5,019 nt of DNA from Planctomycetales bacterium (lineage in GTDB: Bacteria; Planctomycetota; Planctomycetia; Pirellulales; Thermoguttaceae): assembly GCA_007122045.1 (NCBI GenBank), contig SKJM01000713.1, positions 1 through 5,019 of the forward strand, read 5' to 3'. The notes under the pieces were generated by a model that was given only the letters and a program-made list of their open reading frames with translations, searched no databases and was not told where the DNA came from. This document shows, piece after piece, positions 1 to 5,019 of the stretch (positions within the stretch are counted from its first letter, which is position 1; each line of letters begins with the position of its first letter). Made by a program: the position numbers and the translations under genes.

Positions 1-540
1 AGCAGGGAGCGGCCGACGAGCCCGACGTCGATCAGGTCGCGCAAATGGACGCGGTCCTGGTCGCGGTTCGCCTGCAGCTTCATCCGTACCAGCCCGTCCA
101 ACGAAATGACGTCGAACGGGCCGGCAATCGGTCCCCGCTGTTCCACCGTGGGGGCGGGAAACTCGTGCTCCGGCCGCACACGTTCCCCCGACCAGACAAG
201 ATGAACCCCGGCGCGCGGATTCGGGTTGCGCCGATCGAGGAACATGCCGACCCCCAGCACCTCGAAATAGTCGAACCCAGCCGCCCCGGCAGCCGCCCGG
301 GCACGCGAAAGATCGGCCCGAGCCAGCAGGAGATCGACGTCTTTGGTGGTGCGGACGGCGGCAGGGTCCCGGGGTGGCCACCCAAACGGCAACAGCTTGC
401 CCACCGACCAAAGCGTACGGGATGCCGGCCTCCCGCAGGGCCGCGCAAATCCTTTCCAGCCGATCGGTTACTTCATCGAGAGCCGTCACGTATCGCTGCC
501 AGGGGTTCGCACAACGGTCGGGTTGAGTGGGAACGGGCAT
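1..540 (-). CDS. MNT/AbiEii-like nucleotidyltransferase, frameshifted, 3' end outside window
   Basis: Probable small nucleotidyltransferase-fold protein. From ATG at 540, residues 1-56 include the helix LDEVTDRLERICAALREAG and the fold signature LVGGQAVAVWVAT. The frame then breaks. Dropping one C from the C4 run at 371-374 restores RDPAAVRTTKDVDLLL, with the metal-binding KDVDLLL strand. The restored frame runs 123 open codons to the window edge and holds FDYFEVLGVGMFLDRRNPNP, a GVHLVW strand, then ISLDGLVRMKLQANRDQDR and VHLRDLIDVGLV, a C-terminal helix pattern common in these families. About 180 residues are visible, so little is missing. It lies 38 bases after the alpha-barrel gene and may be cotranscribed. 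An in-frame GTG at 582, overlapping that gene's stop as GTGA, is an alternative start. No clear Shine-Dalgarno precedes the ATG. Members include toxin-like enzymes and uncharacterised chromosomal proteins; the substrate cannot be told. The family is fairly sure, the function is not. Confidence 0.72.
   Translation of the reverse strand, partial: MPVPTQPDRCANPWQRYVTALDEVTDRLERICAALREAGIPYALVGGQAVAVWVATPGPCRRPHHQRRRSPAGSGRSFACPGGCRGGWVRLFRGAGGRHVPRSAQPESARRGSSCLVGGTCAAGARVSRPHGGTAGTDCRPVRRHFVGRAGTDEAAGEPRPGPRPFARPDRRRARRPLPA
371..374 (-). other. Frameshift site in nucleotidyltransferase gene (one extra C)
   Basis: On the minus strand the sequence reads GCC ACC CCG GGA CCC. Reading straight through gives arginine- and glycine-rich nonsense with no family character. 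Skipping one C of the CCCC run gives ACC CGG GAC CCT GCC and continues the nucleotidyltransferase with the expected KDVDLLL motif. The homopolymer setting suits an indel error or a recent mutation. There is no downstream structure or upstream stop codon that would argue for programmed frameshifting. Confidence 0.75.
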
Positions 541-578
541 GAATAGATTGGTTATGGTCGGTGCCGCACGAGAGCCGA

Positions 579-2306
579 TCACTCCGGGCTGAACGCCGGA
601 TTCCGCCCGTCCCTGCGCAAATCGGTATACACCCGCGAGTAAATCGGCAGGTGCCGGTAGTACACTTGCAGCATGTAGATGGACAGGCAGGTGGTGTACA
701 GGCGGCCGGCGCGGGCTTCGAATGGGTCGGTGGTCGAAGGGTCCCAACTGCCCGCCTCCCGCCCGCGCTGCACCTGCGCCCGCGGAACCGCCTCCCGCAT
801 CACCTCGTTCCACCGCTGCCAGTGCCGGCCTTCCATGTGATGGGCCACCTGGGTGGCGTAGTACCAGTAGTACACGTTCCGCTCCGGCCCGTAGCTGATC
901 AGGTTCGGCTGCTCGGTAATCCAGTCGAGCGCGGCGATCATGCGGGGGTCGTCGCGCGGCCAGCCGATGTACTGCCGGCACAGGATGGCCTCGGCCGTCA
1001 TGGGCAGGGTCGATTCCCGGCCGGCCTGGTACGGGTACCGCGCGCCGCCATGGCTGGCGATGCTGTCGAGGTACCGCATCACCGCGTCGAAGTTGGATTG
1101 GGGCACCTTGAGGCCCGCCATCCGGGCACTCTGCAGCGCCATCACAATCCAGCCGGTCACCGAAACGTCGCTGTCGACGCGGGGGGTGTACCGCCATCCG
1201 CCCTCTGGGGCCTGCGACCTCAACAGGTACTGCACCGCCCGCTCGGCCGGTTCGCGGTATCGGTCGTCCTTGCTCATGCCCAGCAGTTCGCACACGGCGA
1301 TGGTGCACAGGCCATCGGTGTAAAGGCGGTGGTTCATGGGCCCTTCCGCGAAGAAGCCTCCGTCGGGCGACTGCCGCTCGATGAGCCAGTTCCAGCCGCG
1401 CGTGACGTTCCGCTGCCACTTGCCGGTTCGATGCGTGCTGCCCGCCCCCTGGAATGCCAGCAGGGCCATTGCGGTGGCGGCGACCTTGTTTTCCTCGTGC
1501 TCGGTCACCCCGCCGGAGTAGGGGCCCGTCAGGCTCCACGACCCGTCCTTCAACTGGTTGCGCGCCAGCCAGGCCAGCCCGCTCTGCACGGCCTCTTCAG
1601 TCCTGCGCGTGCCGCCATATTTGCCCAACAGCGTGTTCCGCGACCCCTCCTGCCGCCCATCCAAAGCGTACCCAATTTGCGGCGCGTCCAGGTCGCTCGT
1701 GGCCGTCAGCCCGTCGGGCTGCTCTTCCCAGGGAGCCGGCGCGGCGAAGGGGTCGGGCACCTCGGGCAGGTCGTCCGGTGTCAGGATCGGGTCGTCGACA
1801 ATGTCGATGTCGTCCAGCCCCAGCGGCGAGTCGATCTCGAGCTGCTCGCCGAGTTCTTCCGCCCAAATGTCCTCCTCGGCGAACTGCAACTCAATCTGCC
1901 CGCTTCCGTGGTGCGCTACCACGATCAGCCCCAGGATGATCAGCAGGGCCATATGCACGGCGGCACTGACCAGCCAGGGGGGAGCGTTCTTCACCGCAAC
2001 TTCCGTCAAGTCCTCCGGCGGCTGGTCGGCCGATTCATGGGCGTCGACCGCCTCCAGGGGCCGTTCCACCTTGACCAAAACCGGCTTGGCCGTCCCGGCA
2101 ACCGGCTGCGCCGGCCGCACGGCGGCGGAATTTGCCCTTTGCCCAACAGAGTGTCCCTGCCCAACGGGTCGCGCCATCCCTGCCTGCAGCGGCTGGCCGT
2201 GGGGCACTGCACGTCCCGTTTGAGGCTGCCCGATCGGCTGCGCGGAAGGCAACCCTACCGGCTGGCCGGGCTCGACGGGCTGCGGGTAAACGGGAAGATT
2301 CGCCAT
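579..2306 (-). CDS. Membrane-anchored prenyltransferase/squalene-oxidase-repeat protein
   Basis: A 575-residue protein in three parts. Residues 1-105 are rich in Pro, Gln and Gly, with QPVG/QPIG/RPVG-like repeats. Residues about 110-132 (PPWLVSAAVHMALLIILGLI and on) form one transmembrane helix. A strongly acidic linker (about 138-190) leads to an alpha-barrel domain (about 234-575), which should face the periplasm. The barrel has QW-like repeats: NQLKDGSW (250-257), RQSPDGGF (311-318) and SQAPEGGW (364-371). This fold occurs in squalene-hopene cyclases and prenyltransferases. The cyclase DxDD acid motif is not intact; DSDVSVTGW (378-386) sits at a comparable place, so cyclase activity is not supported. 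Large families of such proteins of unknown role occur in planctomycetes. I chose ATG 2306 because TTGAGG lies 8 bases upstream and the protein character begins there. The frame stays open to an ATG at 2489, but those 61 extra residues look non-coding. It follows the parvulin gene and precedes the nucleotidyltransferase. Confidence 0.85.
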   Translation of the reverse strand: MANLPVYPQPVEPGQPVGLPSAQPIGQPQTGRAVPHGQPLQAGMARPVGQGHSVGQRANSAAVRPAQPVAGTAKPVLVKVERPLEAVDAHESADQPPEDLTEVAVKNAPPWLVSAAVHMALLIILGLIVVAHHGSGQIELQFAEEDIWAEELGEQLEIDSPLGLDDIDIVDDPILTPDDLPEVPDPFAAPAPWEEQPDGLTATSDLDAPQIGYALDGRQEGSRNTLLGKYGGTRRTEEAVQSGLAWLARNQLKDGSWSLTGPYSGGVTEHEENKVAATAMALLAFQGAGSTHRTGKWQRNVTRGWNWLIERQSPDGGFFAEGPMNHRLYTDGLCTIAVCELLGMSKDDRYREPAERAVQYLLRSQAPEGGWRYTPRVDSDVSVTGWIVMALQSARMAGLKVPQSNFDAVMRYLDSIASHGGARYPYQAGRESTLPMTAEAILCRQYIGWPRDDPRMIAALDWITEQPNLISYGPERNVYYWYYATQVAHHMEGRHWQRWNEVMREAVPRAQVQRGREAGSWDPSTTDPFEARAGRLYTTCLSIYMLQVYYRHLPIYSRVYTDLRRDGRNPAFSPE

Positions 2307-2510
2307 GGGACAAGCCTCAACGGTTTCCTGGTGCGAGCCCATTACAGGGCCGTGGGCTGGTTGCATCGACGGCTTCGGCCCCCTGAGGCAGGGGAGCGCT
2401 CCGGCAACACAAGCAGAGAGTACCCTCGCAAAGCGGCAAAACGCCCCCCAGAGAGTGGCGTCGTCCAAGGGCTCTCCGTTCGGCTGCACCTTTATTCTAG
2501 CACAGGCGCC
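2307..2510 (-). other. Structured leader between parvulin and alpha-barrel genes
   Basis: A stretch of 204 bases between the parvulin stop (2511-2513) and the chosen start at 2306. The minus strand contains CCCCTG-CCT-CAGGGG (2394-2380), a perfect six-pair stem with a three-base loop. It is followed directly by GGC-CGAA-GCC (2380-2371), whose plus-strand form is a GGC-UUCG-GCC tetraloop. No T-run follows, so this is not a standard terminator. The frame of the downstream gene stays open through much of the stretch but gives low-quality, Cys-rich, hydrophilic sequence. Confidence 0.45.
2315..2320 (-). promoter_or_regulatory. Ribosome binding site of the alpha-barrel gene
   Basis: Minus-strand TTGAGG is separated by 8 bases from ATG at 2306. 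This is the best-spaced purine-rich site among the in-frame starts at 2489, 2366, 2342 and 2306, and it decides the chosen start. Confidence 0.55.
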
Positions 2511-2523
2511 TCAATTATTCCAA
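2494..2523 (-). promoter_or_regulatory. Candidate sigma-70 promoter for the alpha-barrel gene
   Basis: On the minus strand TTGGAA (2523-2518, 4 of 6 to TTGACA), an 18-base spacer and TAGAAT (2499-2494, 5 of 6 to TATAAT). It overlaps the last codons of the parvulin gene and would start RNA near 2487, giving a leader of about 180 bases. It would let the alpha-barrel gene be expressed apart from the parvulin. This is consensus matching by eye only. Confidence 0.35.
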
Positions 2524-3377
2524 GAGCACCCCACATCAGGACTGTCCGTACTCACTCGCACCTTCGTGAACTGCCGCTCGTAGCGCGCCAGCCTCTCCAG
2601 CAGTTCGCGACCCAAGGCCGTGGATAGTTCTTCGCGCACGTCGGTCCACGTGCGGTTGCCGGGCCGGACCGCGTCGCAGCGGATCAAATGGACGCCGTGT
2701 TCCGTGACGACGGGCGGGCTGATCTGGCCTTCGCTCAATTCGAACGCGGCCGCGGTGAAAGCCCCGGTCATCGGACCCCGCCGCCCGATCCATCCCAGCC
2801 GGCCGCCGTCTCGCGCGCTGGGAGCCTGCGAGTGCCGGCGCGCCGCTTCCGTGAACGTCGTGTTGCCGTGGACGACTTGCTCGCGAATCGCTCGGGCATT
2901 CTCGACCGCCTGCTCGCGCGCCTCGGCGCTTTCGTCGGCGGGGCGCAGCAGGATCTGGCTCACCTCGACTTCGGTGCCGTCGAACGATCGCCGGTGGGCC
3001 CCGAAGTGGGCCTTCAGGCGCGCGTCGGTCAGGTACTGTTCCCAGTACTGGCGCCACGTAAGGGACCAGGCCAGCTCGCGGCGCAATCCGGCCGCCGTTT
3101 GCCCCCGCTCAGCGAGGTGCGCCTCGAGCGTCGTTCCCGCGCGCTCAAGCTGGGCGCGCAGCGCGCCGACCGCCTCGTCAACCAGCTCCCCGGCGGCGCC
3201 CGTGCCCGTCCTTTCCGCGTACGCCAACACCAGACGGCGCGCGATCATTTCTTCGAGCAGGCGGCGTCGAAGCTCGGGCACCGCGGCCGCGTCGACCTCG
3301 TGCCGGCGCAAGGCCGCGTCGACTAGCGCGTCGACCTCTCGGGCGTGAATCGGCTCGCCCCCGACCGTGGCCAGCAC
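2511..3377 (-). CDS. Parvulin-type peptidyl-prolyl cis-trans isomerase, SurA/PrsA-like, exported
   Basis: Would isomerise Xaa-Pro bonds or chaperone exported proteins outside the cytoplasmic membrane. From the in-frame GTG at 3377 it has 288 residues. Residues 1-125 form a SurA-like helical N-domain starting ATVGGEPIHAREVDALVDAA, with RRRLLEEMIARRLVLAYAE at about 38-56. Residues about 136-240 are the PPIC domain: VEVSQILLRP (137-146), FTEAARRHSQAPSARDGGRL (175-194), GWIGRRGPM (195-203), AAFELSEGQIS (210-220) and TEHGVHLIRCD (225-235). The C-terminal dyad His is present (H230), but the usual His of the first strand (SHILV-like) is Gln141, so catalysis may be weak. GTG 3377 is only the start of the unbroken frame. 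Codons just upstream read AQAAFAEDT, the end of a signal peptide whose beginning is one frame off, and the real start is probably GTG 3433. The family is confident; the N-terminus is not. Confidence 0.88.
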   Translation of the reverse strand: MLATVGGEPIHAREVDALVDAALRRHEVDAAAVPELRRRLLEEMIARRLVLAYAERTGTGAAGELVDEAVGALRAQLERAGTTLEAHLAERGQTAAGLRRELAWSLTWRQYWEQYLTDARLKAHFGAHRRSFDGTEVEVSQILLRPADESAEAREQAVENARAIREQVVHGNTTFTEAARRHSQAPSARDGGRLGWIGRRGPMTGAFTAAAFELSEGQISPPVVTEHGVHLIRCDAVRPGNRTWTDVREELSTALGRELLERLARYERQFTKVRVSTDSPDVGCSWNN

Positions 3378-3433
3378 GGTGTCCTCGGCAAAGGCCGCCT
3401 GAGCAGCAGAATGCCGGCGACGACGCGCAGCAC
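3378..3433 (-). other. Signal peptide of the parvulin, split by a frameshift
   Basis: From GTG at 3433 the minus strand reads MLRVVAGILL. In the parvulin frame, just downstream, it reads AQAAFAEDTVLATVGG. Joining the two with one restored base near 3400-3407 gives MLRVVAGILLAQAAFA followed by ED. That is a short Sec signal peptide with a basic residue, a hydrophobic core and an AFA cleavage site, leading straight into the mature domain. As written, neither frame gives an exported protein. The upstream frame is bounded by TAG at 3475-3473, so GTG 3433 is the natural start. Only a weak GAG lies before it. Confidence 0.65.
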
Positions 3434-3442
3434 GCTCGGAAA

Positions 3443-3471
3443 TTGACAGGCTGGAGGCAGCCCGATATTAT
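3443..3471 (+). promoter_or_regulatory. Near-consensus sigma-70 promoter for the divergent plus-strand gene
   Basis: TTGACA (3443-3448, 6 of 6), a 17-base spacer and TATTAT (3466-3471, 5 of 6). RNA would start near 3478. The spacer contains a small dyad, GGCT-ggaggc-AGCC, that could be an operator. The first good plus-strand gene starts at 3694, so the leader would be about 215 bases. This is the strongest promoter match I see in the window. Confidence 0.6.
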
Positions 3472-3492
3472 GCTAGGCAAGGTTCGCTTCAA
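3465..3492 (-). promoter_or_regulatory. Candidate promoter for the parvulin operon
   Basis: On the minus strand TTGAAG (3492-3487), a 16-base spacer and TAATAT (3470-3465); an alternative -10 is CATAAT (3472-3467). RNA would start near 3458, about 25 bases before GTG 3433. Its -10 lies on the same AT core as the plus-strand -10, so the two promoters would compete. The match is moderate. Confidence 0.4.
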
Positions 3493-3542
3493 GTGGCTGA
3501 CGGTGTGTTTCTTCTTGGCGGTGCGCAGTTCCACGTGGTGGA

Positions 3543-3566
3543 CTACTGGGGCGACGACCCGAGTAG
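3543..3566 (+). repeat. Imperfect inverted repeat in the leader
   Basis: CTACTGGGG-CGACGA-CCCGAGTAG forms a stem of eight pairs with one G/G mismatch and a six-base loop. No T-run follows, so it is not an obvious terminator. It lies inside the predicted leader of the plus-strand gene and could be an RNA hairpin or a protein-binding dyad. Confidence 0.35.
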
Positions 3567-3660
3567 AAAGCTACCGTGAGCTTGGTGGAGTGGCGTGGCC
3601 GGGCGATCGACCGGGACGGAACGCAGAACCATCCGATTGCGGGGAGGCGTTAGCACAGCA

Positions 3661-3677
3661 GGGCATGCACGATGCCC
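3661..3677 (+). promoter_or_regulatory. Hairpin just upstream of the plus-strand gene's ribosome binding site
   Basis: GGGCAT-GCACG-ATGCCC is a perfect six-pair stem with a five-base loop. It can be extended by flanking GC/GC pairs with one bulged A. It ends 16 bases before ATG 3694 and 6 bases before the Shine-Dalgarno, a place where RNA structure or a bound factor could affect translation. It could also be chance in GC-rich DNA. Confidence 0.35.
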
Positions 3678-3683
3678 GCAAAT

Positions 3684-3689
3684 AGGGGG
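3684..3689 (+). promoter_or_regulatory. Shine-Dalgarno of the plus-strand gene
   Basis: AGGGGG lies 4 bases before ATG 3694. The spacing is a little short, but it is the clearest purine run near a start in this region and supports choosing ATG 3694 over in-frame GTG 3595 or TTG 3637. Confidence 0.5.
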
Positions 3690-3693
3690 CACG

Positions 3694-5019
3694 ATGGGCG
3701 CAACCACTATCGCGTCGGCCAGGGCGGCCGACGATGTATTTTTCCTGACCGCGTATGATCCGTCGGACTTGCCCGGATCAAGCATCGATCCGCTGGGGTT
3801 CGAGCGAGGTTACCTCTTCTTGGCCGACAAAACACTGCCCGGCCTGACGAACGCCGCCAGCCGTCCCCGCTACTTGAGCGTGCTGTGTGCCGGATCCCAT
3901 CTGGCGGGCATCGATCTTGCCGACTCCCCGCGCGAACAATACGAAAAGCGTCTGGCAACCATTCTGCGGCTGGAGCGGTTCTGGGCGCTGGCCAACGTGC
4001 TTGCCAGCCGAGAAAATGGTGAGGACGACCTTCCCTTGCACGGGATCCGAGGCGTACGCTACGCCGAGCCGGCGGCCGACTTGTTGCGCGAGCAGGGTGC
4101 GAGGAAAACCGACGCGAGCTTCCGTCTGCTTAGCCGGCAAATGCCCTACGGCGCGGTGGGAATGTATGGCTCGGTGGCCGAGGGAATGCGCCTTCTCGAC
4201 CGCCAGACCCTTCAGTTGACACCCGATTTGGGCCAGCGACTCGCCGAGGGATTCCTGCGAGAGACGGAAATGCCAAGGACCCTTCAGAAGGCCGTTCGCG
4301 AGGGCGGAGCCGTATCGCTCGCCGGACTCGCCGTTTGGGGACGCAAGGCGCACGTCTCCGCCGAAACGGGCACCGGCGAAGCCGGCTGTTTCGCCGAGGC
4401 GCTGCATCAAGACCCCGTGCGCAGCCGTATGGCGGGACTACTGCGCAGCTACCGGGCAAATGACGGCGATTCGGAGTTGGCGCGGATGAAGCGGATGATG
4501 CATTCACTCGGGAATGGCGTTGATACCGATCTGCGCGAAGCCATGCGAACTATCCTGTCGTACGAGGCGTGCTACCGCCTGGCGCAATTGGGGATCGAGC
4601 GGCTACTGTGGCTGTGCCGGACGCTCCCGGCCGGCCGGGTCGGCGGGCATGACTTGGCAAATGACGCCGTCATGCGGCTGATTATGGAGCAACTGCCCCG
4701 CGCGGCCGCCCGGCTTTCCGAAACCTTGGAAGCCGCGACGAGCGAGGCATTTCTCCAAGATATCGCGCGGCTCCACGACGTCAAGACTTTCCTTCTCCGG
4801 CGGGCGGCGGCTTGCAACGATACGTGGTCGTTGGCCAGCGCCCTCATGGAGCGCCACGAGGCCGTACAGCGGGGGAAGTTCGACCGGGGGCGCCGGAAAA
4901 TGCCGTGGCTCGAAGTCACAGCCGGCCGGATCGGATTGACGATGACGCGCGTGGGCGGCCTGAATACCGAAGCGACACAACCCGAGAAGATCATCCCTCA
5001 CCCCTATCGCTTGGAGTCC
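3694..5019 (+). CDS. Uncharacterised large soluble protein, possibly defence-island associated, 3' end outside window
   Basis: Open for 442 codons from ATG 3694 to the window edge with no stop, so the protein is longer than 442 residues. I do not recognise it with certainty. There is no signal peptide or transmembrane segment. The N-terminal part holds AYDPSDLPGSSIDPLGFERG (20-39), YLFLADKTLPGLTN (40-53) and RPRYLSVLCAG (57-67). This order, an LG...AD..PG..N...R.RY pattern followed by helical segments, recalls from memory uncharacterised DUF6361-type proteins of defence islands, but that link is weak. Later parts are helix-rich: RFWALANVLA (95-104), ILSYEACYRLAQLGIERLLW (287-306) and MERHEAVQRGKFDRGRRKMP (385-404), followed by WLEV. 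The visible end has IIPHPYRLES (433-442). It is transcribed away from the parvulin operon from a strong promoter of its own, as expected for an accessory gene. That it is coding is fairly sure, its role unknown. Confidence 0.75.
   Translation, partial: MGATTIASARAADDVFFLTAYDPSDLPGSSIDPLGFERGYLFLADKTLPGLTNAASRPRYLSVLCAGSHLAGIDLADSPREQYEKRLATILRLERFWALANVLASRENGEDDLPLHGIRGVRYAEPAADLLREQGARKTDASFRLLSRQMPYGAVGMYGSVAEGMRLLDRQTLQLTPDLGQRLAEGFLRETEMPRTLQKAVREGGAVSLAGLAVWGRKAHVSAETGTGEAGCFAEALHQDPVRSRMAGLLRSYRANDGDSELARMKRMMHSLGNGVDTDLREAMRTILSYEACYRLAQLGIERLLWLCRTLPAGRVGGHDLANDAVMRLIMEQLPRAAARLSETLEAATSEAFLQDIARLHDVKTFLLRRAAACNDTWSLASALMERHEAVQRGKFDRGRRKMPWLEVTAGRIGLTMTRVGGLNTEATQPEKIIPHPYRLES

Noticed and set aside
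45..542. Plus-strand open frame of 165 codons and a minus-strand frame at 80-448.
   Set aside because: Both overlap the nucleotidyltransferase in wrong frames; only the repaired minus-strand frame has recognisable motifs.
541..578. Possible terminator between the alpha-barrel gene and the nucleotidyltransferase.
   Set aside because: No stem followed by a T-run in these 38 bases; cotranscription is more likely.
2020..2306. Repeat array in the N-terminal Pro/Gln-rich coding region.
   Set aside because: The QPVG-like units are short and irregular at the DNA level. This is low-complexity coding sequence, not a tandem repeat or CRISPR.
2307..2489. N-terminal extension of the alpha-barrel protein to ATG 2489.
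   Set aside because: The 61 residues are of mixed, Cys-containing character with no link to the Pro/Gln-rich tail, and ATG 2489 falls almost at the predicted RNA start. ATG 2306 has a well-spaced TTGAGG.
561..2627. A 688-codon open frame on the plus strand, longer than the gene opposite it.
   Set aside because: It is antisense to the alpha-barrel gene. Its translation is Arg/Pro/Val/His-rich with no domain character, while the minus strand has clear repeats and a membrane helix. GC-rich codon use makes stop-free antisense frames common.
2620..3348. Plus-strand open frames of 212-242 codons opposite the parvulin.
   Set aside because: Ser/Arg-rich shadows without family character; the minus strand has a clear PPIC domain.
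3778..4410. A 210-codon minus-strand open frame.
   Set aside because: Antisense to the 442-codon plus-strand frame, which is longer, has a ribosome binding site and a promoter, and gives a more protein-like sequence.

Overview
This GC-rich 5 kb window looks like a chromosomal segment of a planctomycete. The best evidence is a large membrane-anchored protein with squalene-cyclase-type alpha-barrel repeats, a protein type characteristic of that phylum. It sits beside an exported parvulin and a nucleotidyltransferase of a type I associate with the same group. The taxonomic call rests on family recognition, not on a marker gene.

Layout. The left two thirds (about 1-3433) is read on the minus strand. 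In transcription order it holds a parvulin-type peptidyl-prolyl isomerase (2511-3377, with an N-terminal signal peptide encoded out of frame up to 3433), a leader of about 204 bases with hairpins and a candidate internal promoter, a prenyltransferase/squalene-oxidase-repeat protein (579-2306), and a MNT/AbiEii-like nucleotidyltransferase (540 to beyond base 1). The right third (3694 to beyond 5019) is a divergent plus-strand gene for a large soluble protein that I cannot name with certainty. Its general pattern resembles uncharacterised proteins of defence islands.

The divergent intergenic region (about 3434-3693) carries a near-consensus sigma-70 promoter on the plus strand, TTGACA-N17-TATTAT. 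Its -10 box overlaps the -10 of a weaker minus-strand promoter for the parvulin. The plus-strand leader is about 215 bases and ends in a perfect hairpin just before the Shine-Dalgarno of the accessory gene.

Two of the four genes show a one-base frame disruption. One is an extra C in a C4 run of the nucleotidyltransferase. The other is a missing base in the signal peptide of the parvulin. The flanking protein sequence on both sides of each break is good, so these are either sequencing or assembly errors or very recent mutations.

The parvulin and the alpha-barrel protein probably both act outside the cytoplasmic membrane, one as a folding factor and the other as a tethered domain. Nothing links the nucleotidyltransferase or the divergent gene to them functionally. 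No RNA gene, CRISPR array, insertion sequence or clear factor-independent terminator was found.
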